From: Desulfobacteraceae bacterium
GTDB lineage: Bacteria; Desulfobacterota; Syntrophobacteria; BM002
Direction of reading: 5' to 3'
DNA: 11,505 nucleotides
NCBI GenBank assembly: GCA_002899795.1
Contig: PPDG01000077.1
Coordinates: forward strand, 1-11,505
Under the pieces are notes generated by a model that did not search any database, was not told where the DNA came from, and was given only the letters and a program-made list of their open reading frames with translations. Shown here one piece after another: positions 1 to 5,099 of the stretch. How positions within the stretch are numbered: the stretch's first letter is position 1; every line of letters starts with the position of its first letter. The position numbers and the translations under genes were made by a program.

Positions 1-2
1 AA

Positions 3-458
3 GCAAGCCGGGCCTTCAGGCAGAACTACAGCCTGTATCTTCTTTTCATAGACCTTGATGGTTTCAAGGCTTACAACGATAAATACGGTCATCAACAGGG
101 GGATAAGCTTCTAAGAGAGTTAGCCGAAGTCATACTGGATAATATTCGCAAAGATGTGGATTCGGCTTGCCGCTACGGAGGTGACGAATTTGTAATTATC
201 CTACCTCATGCCAAGCGACAACAGGCCCTGATGGTGGCAGAACGGCTGCTTAACAGTTTCAATAAGAGAAATGTGTCTTCCACCGGCCTCAGCATAGGTT
301 TGGCCAAGTTGGAAGGTTCGGGTGAGACTTTGAAAGAAAATCTTGAAAGCCTGATAAGAAAGGTTGACCAAGCGGCCTATCGTGCCAAAATCAATGGCGG
401 TAACCAAGTGTGTGACGAACAAGGTCAAAGCGCATCTCCTAGACTCTCTCTAGTCTAG
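3..458 (+). CDS. GGDEF-domain protein (diguanylate cyclase), C-terminal part, 5' end outside window
   Basis: The frame is open from the left edge, so the gene starts outside the window; 151 residues are visible. They form most of a GGDEF domain, which makes cyclic di-GMP from two GTP. The metal-binding segment FIDLDGFKAYND is at visible residues 15-26 and the signature YGGDEF at 58-63, so the catalytic residues are present. The inhibitory I-site, normally RxxD five residues before GGDEF, reads KDVD here (residues 50-53), so product feedback may be weakened. A family-typical helix (LIRKVDQAAYRAKINGGNQV) follows, and then a short tail that ends in TAG. The N-terminal sensory part is not visible, so the input signal is unknown. 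Three PilZ proteins, the usual c-di-GMP receptors, lie within 4.3 kb downstream. Family assignment is firm; enzymatic activity is inferred from intact motifs. Confidence 0.93.
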   Translation, partial: ASRAFRQNYSLYLLFIDLDGFKAYNDKYGHQQGDKLLRELAEVILDNIRKDVDSACRYGGDEFVIILPHAKRQQALMVAERLLNSFNKRNVSSTGLSIGLAKLEGSGETLKENLESLIRKVDQAAYRAKINGGNQVCDEQGQSASPRLSLV

Positions 459-521
459 TCCGAACACCAGCCACATTGACAACTGCGTCAGAGCAACCAG
501 TTGTCTTTCTTCTCCTTATTC

Positions 522-534
522 TGCAACATTAGGG
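522..534 (-). mobile_element. Solo terminal repeat of miniature element family A
   Basis: TGCAACATTAGGG is identical to the outer right end of the family A element at 2355-2544. No matching left end is visible to its left, so this is read as a remnant. A 13-base identity would be rare by chance in a window of this size. It lies 38 bases beyond the stop codon of the minus-strand PilZ gene at 572-898. The bases flanking it on the right, TTTA, match the AT-rich kind of target seen at the other copies. Confidence 0.5.
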
Positions 535-571
535 TTTACTTGTATTAGCCAGGTGGGCAGTGGGATACAGG

Positions 572-898
572 CTACATTGATGCCTCAAATGCCTTCAGTG
601 CTTTTTTGAACTGCACGGCTATTCCATATCTCTCCTTGTCAATCCTCTTTACAACTGCTGGGCCATTGAGAATTAAAGTACTCTGCTGTCCTGTCATCTC
701 AGGTGGAAGGAATAATTGCACAATTGCTTCATCATTCTCTTGAAAGAAAGGCAAATATCTGCTCGAAATGAAGGCTCCCCCTTGGGACAGGTTCTCAGTA
801 ACGCCATCGATTTCTGCATCGGCACGGGGTATTTTGATAGTGGCTTGAAACTTCTTGAGTAACCTTGTGTTGTCCCGTCTCTCAATGGTAGATTTCAC
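572..898 (-). CDS. Single-domain PilZ protein (predicted c-di-GMP receptor)
   Basis: This 108-residue protein consists of little more than one PilZ domain. Both c-di-GMP-binding motifs are visible: RxxxR as RRDNTR (R8 and R12) and (D/N)xSxxG as NLSQGG (N36, S38, G41). The remaining beta-strands (AIVQLFLPPEM, AVVKRIDKERYGIAVQF) match the PilZ barrel. There is no signal peptide or membrane segment, so it should be cytoplasmic. The start codon is GTG at 896-898, preceded by GAGGA with a 7-base spacer, which decides the start. The gene is monocistronic and converges on the GGDEF gene, with 113 bases between the two stops. Stand-alone PilZ proteins act by binding partners such as motility or secretion components; the partner cannot be told from sequence. 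Confidence 0.85.
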   Translation of the reverse strand: MKSTIERRDNTRLLKKFQATIKIPRADAEIDGVTENLSQGGAFISSRYLPFFQENDEAIVQLFLPPEMTGQQSTLILNGPAVVKRIDKERYGIAVQFKKALKAFEASM

Positions 899-951
899 AG
901 CATCTTCCTCTCAGTCGATTGAAGCACTATAGGATATTGAAAACATCTTAA

Positions 952-991
952 CCCTAACGTTGCAAACCCACACCGGCTGAAATCGTCAGGG
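952..991. mobile_element. 40-bp deletion derivative of miniature element family A, with TTAA target duplication
   Basis: It begins CCCTAACGTTGCAAACCCA, matching the family A terminus, and ends CGTCAGGG, the inverted form of the start with one mismatch. It is flanked on both sides by TTAA (948-951 and 992-995), a perfect 4-bp duplication. All internal family A sequence is missing, leaving about 40 bp. It lies in the upstream region of the minus-strand PilZ gene (start at 898), where it could sit near the promoter. Confidence 0.6.
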
Positions 992-995
992 TTAA

Positions 996-1205
996 TACAA
1001 TACGCTCCTCAAAGCTTTCAGCTAAAAAACCAAAATCATAAGAACTTTTTCTCTTCACTTTCAGGATGAAATGTATTTAAATGATTCTCAATGTTGCAAT
1101 GGCAGCACAAGCTTATTCGCGCTCTTACAGAATGCCAGCCGAGTATGAGTCGCAAAATCAACGTTCTGTCTTTAGCTCTTGACGCCTGACGGTTGGGACA
1201 CAACC
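996..1205. other. Intergenic region upstream of the cysteine-cluster PilZ gene
   Basis: No gene is supported in the gap 899-1205 apart from the 40-bp element described separately. The part from 996 to 1205 is AT-rich and must hold the promoter of the PilZ gene starting at 1206, but I see no convincing -35/-10 pair. A short frame starting ATG at 1145 runs only 14 codons and lacks a ribosome-binding site. Confidence 0.4.
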
Positions 1206-1658
1206 ATGGAAAACAGGTATTGGGAAAATTGCCCTCACTACCAAAGAGGAGACTGTCCGCAACCCGAGGCTATTGATAGAGTCTTTCTAATTCCTCAATT
1301 ACTTCATCCATATGAGATCGAGGCCACAAAGCAAATCTGCCAGGATTGCGGGAAATATTTAGACCAAAAAAGAAAATATTCTCGGATAAAAAGACCGCTT
1401 CAAATTATTCTCCGGCGAGGCCAAAAGACTGCCATCGAAGGAGATATTGTAGATATAAGTGAAGGTGGTGCACTTATTAGACTGCATCACTGGGCTGACT
1501 TCTACAAAGGTGAAGAGGTTGTCCTAGAGATCTATCCCTCGGATGTAGCTTCAGAGAAGACCAGTACTTCTGTACTGAAGCTTTCAGCGCAAGTGAAAAG
1601 AATAGACACCGAAAGAAAGCAGCTCGCAATTATTTTCCTCAGCAAAATAGATCACTAA
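1206..1658 (+). CDS. PilZ protein with N-terminal cysteine cluster
   Basis: The protein has 150 residues if it starts at ATG 1206. An in-frame TTG at 1179 would add nine residues but has no ribosome-binding site, and MENRYWENCPHY looks like a natural N-terminus. Residues 1-50 carry a cysteine set (C9, C17, then CQDC at C45 and C48, with H11 nearby) that resembles a small zinc or iron-sulfur site. Residues 55-150 form a PilZ domain with RKYSR (R56 and R60) and DISEGG (D83, S85, G88), so c-di-GMP binding is expected. No membrane segment is seen. The TAA stop at 1656-1658 coincides with the edge of a miniature element (see 1658-1837). PilZ membership is clear; metal binding is inferred only from the cysteine spacing. 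Confidence 0.87.
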   Translation: MENRYWENCPHYQRGDCPQPEAIDRVFLIPQLLHPYEIEATKQICQDCGKYLDQKRKYSRIKRPLQIILRRGQKTAIEGDIVDISEGGALIRLHHWADFYKGEEVVLEIYPSDVASEKTSTSVLKLSAQVKRIDTERKQLAIIFLSKIDH

Positions 1659-1837
1659 CCCGGATATTTCATGAATTGCTGTCGCGAGACCACGAAGATG
1701 GGTGTGCCACCTCGCAACCGCAGGGTGTTGGTTCCTAGGCGTACCTGAACGGTACGTCGCAGGGGCCGACACCCGAGGACGCCAGGAAGGACGGCCATAT
1801 CCGTGATCGCAGCAAGTGATTCATGAAATATCCGGGT
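1658..1837 (+). mobile_element. Miniature inverted-repeat element, family B, copy 1 (180 bp)
   Basis: The ends are inverted repeats: ACCCGGATATTTCATGAAT at the left and its complement at the right, flanked by TA at 1656-1657 and 1838-1839. No transposase is encoded; the frames inside are not protein-like. A conserved inner hairpin is visible, CGTACC-TGAAC-GGTACG at 1740-1756. The element matches 4722-4901 along its full length in opposite orientation, and both are exactly 180 bp. A TA flank, or a wider YTAR target, fits mobilisation in trans by a Tc1/mariner-IS630-type or IS5-type transposase; the sequence does not decide which. The left TA plus the first A of the element forms the stop codon TAA of the PilZ gene. 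Confidence 0.85.
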
Positions 1838-1839
1838 TA

Positions 1840-2197
1840 ACCCTTCTTGTCGGTATATTGCCCTCCTCTTTCAATTTCACACAAAACATAGTCCACTGGC
1901 GATATCGGATTACTAAGTTCGGTTTGGGCTGTGTTACGCTTTCGCTTTACTAAACAATACCGCCAACACAGCAGGTGGGTTATGAGAGTACTAAGCACTT
2001 TCCATACCAAAATCTTTGTGAAATAAGTTTACCAATGAAATTGATAGCATATCCTATTTTCCGACTTGCTTGTGTGATCAGGATAGTGAAATAGGATACC
2101 GATTTTTGGAATTTTTTTTCCGTATATACGTATATACGGTGGTACAGAAATTGCATTCTGCCTGACATATCGAAAGACAAAAATGGGTAGTCTACAT
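1840..2197. other. Intergenic region with two long-armed inverted repeats
   Basis: No coding frame here looks like a protein. Two perfect inverted repeats are visible. GCTGTGTT (1928-1935) pairs with AACACAGC (1965-1972), and TATCCTATTT (2050-2059) pairs with AAATAGGATA (2089-2098). Both enclose 29 bases. They are followed by the palindromic operator at 2120-2139. The stretch may hold the regulatory region of the downstream regulator or a small structured RNA; neither can be shown from sequence alone. Confidence 0.35.
2120..2139. promoter_or_regulatory. Probable operator: perfect 20-bp palindrome with two abutting GTATATAC boxes
   Basis: The sequence is CCGTATATACGTATATACGG, a perfect palindrome. 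It is built from two adjacent copies of GTATATAC, each itself palindromic, spaced by exactly one 8-bp step. Ribbon-helix-helix dimers typically bind such short repeated boxes side by side. It lies 58 bases before the start of the ribbon-helix-helix gene at 2198 and contains TATATA, which could serve as a -10 element behind TTGGAA at 2106-2111 with a long 19-base spacer. Autoregulation is the natural inference, not a demonstrated fact. Confidence 0.6.
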
Positions 2198-2353
2198 ATG
2201 AGTAAGAAGAAGTTTACAACTACTCTCGATGAAACCTTGATCAAGGAGATCAAGAAACTAGCTATCGACCTTGGTCGCTCTACAAACGTCTTGATTGAAG
2301 AGGGCATCCGCTCAGTCCTCAAGAGGTATCGGCAAAGGGCTTCGAGAAAATAA
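2198..2353 (+). CDS. Small ribbon-helix-helix (CopG/Arc-type) DNA-binding protein
   Basis: The protein has 51 residues: a basic N-terminus MSKKK, a short strand FTTTLD (6-11), helix 1 ETLIKEIKKLAIDLG (12-26), the turn RST, and helix 2 NVLIEEGIRSVLKRY (30-44), with a basic tail. This is the ribbon-helix-helix fold, in which a dimer inserts a two-stranded sheet into the DNA major groove. Such proteins are small repressors or antitoxin-type regulators. No toxin gene follows. An in-frame ATG at 2183 would add five residues; 2198 is preferred because MSKKKF is a normal family start, with a weak GGTAG seven bases upstream. The stop TAA (2351-2353) lies inside the TAAA target duplication of the miniature element that follows immediately. 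The likely operator is at 2120-2139. Confidence 0.75.
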   Translation: MSKKKFTTTLDETLIKEIKKLAIDLGRSTNVLIEEGIRSVLKRYRQRASRK

Positions 2354-2354
2354 A

Positions 2355-2544
2355 CCCTAATGTTGCATACCCACGCCGAGGAAAAACGCGTCAGAGTGCG
2401 CCAGATGTGGACGCGCGCAGGCTGGGACAGGATGAACAGTACTTCACCGTACGTGAGATTCTGTCCGAGGCGAGCACGCTCGCAGATGGCGCGCTATCAC
2501 GCGAACGCAGCGATTTTTACCGGTTTGGGTATGCAACATTAGGG
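2355..2544 (-). mobile_element. Miniature inverted-repeat element, family A, copy 1 (190 bp)
   Basis: The termini are CCCTAATGTTGCATACCCA and its exact inverted complement, and similarity continues inward (CGAGGAAAAACGC against CCGGTAAAAATCGC). It is flanked by perfect TAAA duplications at 2351-2354 and 2545-2548. No transposase is present; the open frame inside is just part of the repeat. An inner hairpin GCGAGC-GT-GCTCGC is visible. It aligns along most of its length with the element at 4133-4305 in opposite orientation. The insertion overlaps the stop codon of the ribbon-helix-helix gene. Confidence 0.85.
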
Positions 2545-2563
2545 TAAACTCTCGGCGCACTAT

Positions 2564-2644
2564 TATAATCGCAATAGAAGGAAATATATGTTGTGGGGTA
2601 ATTTGCTGGCATCAGGTTTGCATGGACACAATAGTGAGTTTTGA
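2564..2644 (+). promoter_or_regulatory. Possible promoter -10 and short leader reading frame ahead of the TRASH-like gene
   Basis: TATAAT at 2564-2569 is a perfect -10 hexamer, but no good -35 stands 17 bases before it (the end of the miniature element lies there). Twelve bases downstream, AGAAGGAA leads to ATG at 2588, which opens an 18-codon frame ending in TGA at 2642-2644 (MLWGNLLASGLHGHNSEF). It could be a leader peptide for the gene at 2673, or chance. A second weak promoter candidate, TTGCTG with CACAAT, lies inside the same stretch. Confidence 0.3.
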
Positions 2645-2672
2645 TTCTTTGGAGACTTGAGGCTTATCCACA

Positions 2673-2846
2673 ATGAAACTTCCATGCATGCAGTGCAAAG
2701 AAACATTCCTTCTAGGCAACTTCGTTGAGATCCTCTACTGCGATGAGGGAATTTATCTTTTCTGCAGTGAAGAATGTAGGGAAAATTGGATGTCTGTTAA
2801 TGCCCAAGAGATTAATCTAGAAAGCCTGCAGCAACCCTCATTATAA
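2673..2846 (+). CDS. Small cysteine-rich treble-clef/TRASH-like protein
   Basis: This 57-residue protein has the pattern C5-x2-C8, C23, then FCSEEC (C31-x3-C35). A CxxC knuckle followed by a strand and then FCsxxC is the layout of TRASH/MYM-type treble-clef zinc fingers, which bind metal ions or serve as protein-binding modules. The aromatic residues before and between the cysteines (F12, Y22, Y28, F30) are typical. The C-terminal third (NAQEINLESLQQPSL) is a polar tail. The start ATG has TGAGG with a 10-base spacer. It converges on mreB, with 63 bases between stops. No partner is visible, so its role (metal sensing, chaperoning or ribosome association) is open. Confidence 0.7.
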   Translation: MKLPCMQCKETFLLGNFVEILYCDEGIYLFCSEECRENWMSVNAQEINLESLQQPSL

Positions 2847-2909
2847 ACTCATTCATTTCTAAAGAACCTCTGAAATATCTTTCTAATTTCAAGACAACAC
2901 TCAGGTCTG

Positions 2910-3944
2910 CTATTCGATCATTACCTGCCTCAGGACATCTATGGAGTCGAGAGCTTTTCCCGAACCCATTACCACTGCGGTGAGAGGATCTTCGGCGATG
3001 GTTATAGGAAGTCCTGTTTCCTCAAACAGAAGCTTGTCAATATTTTTCAGAAGTGCTCCACCTCCGGTTAGGACAATCCCCTGGTCTACAATATCACCGG
3101 CCAATTCTGGTGGGATTTGCTCTAGGGCAATTCTGACTGTCTCAACGATAATTTGAAGCTGATCGGCTATAGCCTCACGTACCTCATCGGAGTCTATTCC
3201 GATAATCTTGGGGATACCTGAGACAAGATCGCGTCCCTTGACCTCCATGTGTTTCACCTTGTTGTTCTCATAGGCATTTCCGATTGTGGTCTTAACAAGC
3301 TCTGCGGTCTGCTCGCCAATGAGCATGTTATATTTTTGCTTTATGTGTTGCAGGATGTCTTCATCCATGTGATTGCCGCCTACCCTCACTGACTTGCTGT
3401 AGACCATACCGGCAAGAGAGATCACTGCGACCTCTGTGGTACCACCGCCAATATCTACTACCATGCTGCAAGTGGGCTCGGTGACAGGTAGTCCCGCACC
3501 GATAGCAGCAGCCATTGGCTCTTCAATGAAAAAGACCTCACGGGCGCCAGCTGACTGTGCAGCCTCTCGTACTGCGCGTTTTTCCACCAAAGTAATCCCA
3601 GATGGTACACATACGATGATGCGCGGGCGTACCAATGTACGGCGGTTATGCACCTTTTGGATGAAATGTCGAAGCATCGCTTGGGTTACGTCAAAGTCAG
3701 CTATTACACCGTCCTTCATGGGGCGAAGGGCAAAGATGTTACCAGGAGTGCGGCCCAGCATCAGTTTGGCTTCATTTCCCACAGCAAGGACGCTGTTCTT
3801 GCCCTTTCCATTACTGTTTACTGCAACAAAAGAGGGTTCGTTGATTATGACGCCCTTCCCTTTTACGTAGACAAGGGTATTCGCTGTACCCAGATCAATT
3901 GCAAGGTCAGTGGAAAACCGACCCCAAATAGGATCTAAAAGCAT
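2910..3944 (-). CDS. mreB: Rod-shape-determining actin homologue MreB
   Basis: The 344-residue length is normal for the family. MreB polymerises with ATP into membrane-bound filaments that organise cell-wall elongation. The actin-fold motifs are visible: phosphate-1 IDLGTANT (16-23), phosphate-2 DIGGGTT (164-170) and the adenosine motif TGGGALL (293-299). The conserved VPSGIT (114-119) and IEEPMAAAIGAG (140-151) are present as well. The N-terminus MLLDPIWGRF is a short hydrophobic stretch suited to direct membrane contact. The start ATG is preceded by GGGAGG with a 9-base spacer. Downstream, where mreC and mreD usually follow, there is only the converging TRASH-like gene, so this copy is an orphan and may be an extra MreB/Mbl-type paralogue. 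Identity as MreB is very secure. Confidence 0.98.
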   Translation of the reverse strand: MLLDPIWGRFSTDLAIDLGTANTLVYVKGKGVIINEPSFVAVNSNGKGKNSVLAVGNEAKLMLGRTPGNIFALRPMKDGVIADFDVTQAMLRHFIQKVHNRRTLVRPRIIVCVPSGITLVEKRAVREAAQSAGAREVFFIEEPMAAAIGAGLPVTEPTCSMVVDIGGGTTEVAVISLAGMVYSKSVRVGGNHMDEDILQHIKQKYNMLIGEQTAELVKTTIGNAYENNKVKHMEVKGRDLVSGIPKIIGIDSDEVREAIADQLQIIVETVRIALEQIPPELAGDIVDQGIVLTGGGALLKNIDKLLFEETGLPITIAEDPLTAVVMGSGKALDSIDVLRQVMIE

Positions 3945-3980
3945 ATCTGAGAGCCTCCCATCTTTTGGAGAAACAGTGAA

Positions 3981-3996
3981 GTTAACCCTTGTTAAC
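3981..3996. promoter_or_regulatory. Paired GTTAAC boxes upstream of mreB
   Basis: GTTAAC-CCTT-GTTAAC forms an inverted repeat of two identical palindromic hexamers spaced by four bases, 37 bases before the mreB start. It is a plausible operator or promoter-proximal site. I cannot name a binding protein and see no strong promoter hexamers around it. The rest of the gap up to 4132 is AT-rich and shows nothing else. Confidence 0.35.
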
Positions 3997-4132
3997 AGGA
4001 ACGGTAGGTAGAATCAACACCTTCACGCTTAAAAATGGTTTGCAAAATAGATGACTAACAAATGAAACACTATATATTCTAACTCGCTAACGTGCAACGG
4101 AAATCACCATCTCCTTAAAGTGAAGCATTGAA

Positions 4133-4305
4133 CCCTAACGTTGCATACCCAAACCGGTAAAAATAGCTGCGCTCGCGTGATAGTCCCGTCCTCCGCGGGA
4201 CGAGCGTGCTCACCTCGGACAGGACTTCACCTACGGTCAAGTACTCCGCCTGAGGCGGACGCACTCTATGGCGTTTTTCCTCGGAGTAGGTCTGCGACGT
4301 TAGGG
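4133..4305 (+). mobile_element. Miniature inverted-repeat element, family A, copy 2 (173 bp), carrying two inserted palindromes
   Basis: The ends are CCCTAACGTTGCATACCC at the left and, inverted with a few mismatches, CGACGTTAGGG at the right. The flanks TGAA and TGTA agree in three of four bases. It aligns with the reverse complement of 2355-2544 (shared blocks CCGGTAAAAAT, CTCGCGTGATAG-like, GAGCGTGCTC, CCTCGGACAG, AAGTACT, GCACTCT, GCGTTTTTCCTCGG). At two places the aligned sequence is replaced by a perfect hairpin: GTCCCG-N7-CGGGAC (4183-4201) and TCCGCC-TGA-GGCGGA (4245-4259). It ends 9 bases before the stop codon of the minus-strand PilZ gene at 4315. Confidence 0.82.
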
Positions 4306-4314
4306 TGTAAGTGG

Positions 4315-4707
4315 CTATTTGTCAGAGGATCCTTTTTCCGTCCAGTCAATATCTTTGGATGTGAGTTGATCCGAAACAAAACTCGAGATGAATTTTCTAT
4401 CTTCATCAGAAATTATCATGAACTGAACTATGGTGCCATGTGACAGAGGCTCAGCATCGGAACCAAGGGTTTCTGATCGGACAACTTCCGCTATGATTCT
4501 TATGGGGGAAGATGGAAAAGGAACACTGACAGCCAATTCAATAACTTCGCCTGGCTCAAGTGCCTCCTCACATCGAATAAACGCTGCGTCCGAGCTGATA
4601 TTTATCGTTTCCCCACGTATGATTCTTCTGTTGCTTTCCAAGAAAACAGGCCATGCGACTTTCGCTCTAAGACGTTGACGTTTTTCGGTCACCTTTGCTG
4701 TATTCAA
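4315..4707 (-). CDS. PilZ-domain protein with a degenerate second motif
   Basis: The 130-residue PilZ protein has KRQRLR (R10 and R14 fit RxxxR). The second motif, normally (D/N)xSxxG, reads NISSDA (N36, S38, A41), with alanine in place of the glycine, so c-di-GMP affinity may be reduced or the mode altered. The barrel strands VIELAVSVPFP and IRIIAEVVRSE follow, and then a polar, acidic C-terminal helix (SDEDRKFISSFVSDQLTSKDI). No membrane segment is present. The start codon is TTG at 4705-4707, supported by AAAGGA with a 7-base spacer. A family B miniature element begins only 15 bases upstream, so the original promoter has been separated from the gene or is now supplied by the element. A family A element lies just beyond the stop. 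Confidence 0.83.
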   Translation of the reverse strand: MNTAKVTEKRQRLRAKVAWPVFLESNRRIIRGETINISSDAAFIRCEEALEPGEVIELAVSVPFPSSPIRIIAEVVRSETLGSDAEPLSHGTIVQFMIISDEDRKFISSFVSDQLTSKDIDWTEKGSSDK

Positions 4708-4721
4708 GATCGTATCCTTTA

Positions 4722-4901
4722 GCCCGCATATTTCATGAATGGCCTACTGCGACAGCGGATATGATCTTCCTCCCGGGCGTCCTCGGATCTCAAACCCTGC
4801 GACGTACCGTTCAGGTACGCCTCGGGTCCAACTCCCTGCGGTTGCCAGGTGGCACGCCCATCTTCGTGGTCTCGCGACACCAATTCATGAAATATCCGGG
4901 C
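4722..4901 (-). mobile_element. Miniature inverted-repeat element, family B, copy 2 (180 bp)
   Basis: The ends are GCCCGCATATTTCATGAAT and, inverted, GCCCGGATATTTCATGAAT (one mismatch), flanked by TA at 4720-4721 and 4902-4903. It matches the reverse complement of 1658-1837 throughout, including the inner hairpin CGTACC-GTTCA-GGTACG (4803-4819), and has the same 180-bp length. It encodes nothing. It sits directly upstream of the TTG start and ribosome-binding site of the minus-strand PilZ gene, so it forms that gene's upstream region. Confidence 0.85.
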
Positions 4902-4903
4902 TA

Positions 4904-5026
4904 GGTTGACACTCGTAGGGTAGGAAGTAAAAATATATGTTTAATTTCAGATAGTTAGAAAATGTCAACTGGATTGGCATGACCTGGGGGAGTCTTTCCT
5001 ATTCAACATGTCATTCTAGCCGACTA
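4904..5026. other. Intergenic stretch between element B copy 2 and the HU promoter
   Basis: No gene is supported in the gap 4708-5099 beyond the element and the HU promoter. A TTGACA at 4906-4911 stands next to the element end, but no convincing -10 follows at the right distance. Nothing else is recognisable here. Confidence 0.3.
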
Positions 5027-5055
5027 TTGACAAACTGGCCACAGACCTGTATAGG
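5027..5055 (+). promoter_or_regulatory. Sigma-70 promoter of the HU gene
   Basis: TTGACA (5027-5032) is a perfect -35 and TATAGG (5050-5055) a fair -10, separated by exactly 17 bases. Transcription would start near 5062, giving a leader of about 40 bases that ends in the strong ribosome-binding site AAAGGAGG (5087-5094). Confidence 0.75.
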
Positions 5056-5099
5056 TCTCGCATTAAGATGCCGCACTGCCTTCAACAAAGGAGGACGAC

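Noticed and set aside
2360..2542. Open frame of about 60 codons inside the family A element
   Set aside because: It lies wholly within an inverted-repeat element, and its composition follows the repeat; the second copy does not preserve the frame.
3436..3938. Long plus-strand frames opposite mreB
   Set aside because: They are antisense shadows of a highly conserved gene; the translated sequences show no domain features.
4141..4443. Plus-strand frame of 100 codons across family A copy 2
   Set aside because: It runs through the element and then antisense to the PilZ gene, with low-complexity composition and no ribosome-binding site.
1658..4901. Pair of family B copies in opposite orientation as the ends of one composite transposon
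   Set aside because: Each copy has its own TA flanks and the genes between them (a regulator, mreB, PilZ) are not cargo-like; independent insertions explain the data better.
4695..4904. Plus-strand frame of 69 codons across family B copy 2
   Set aside because: It is contained in a non-coding miniature element and is not conserved in copy 1.
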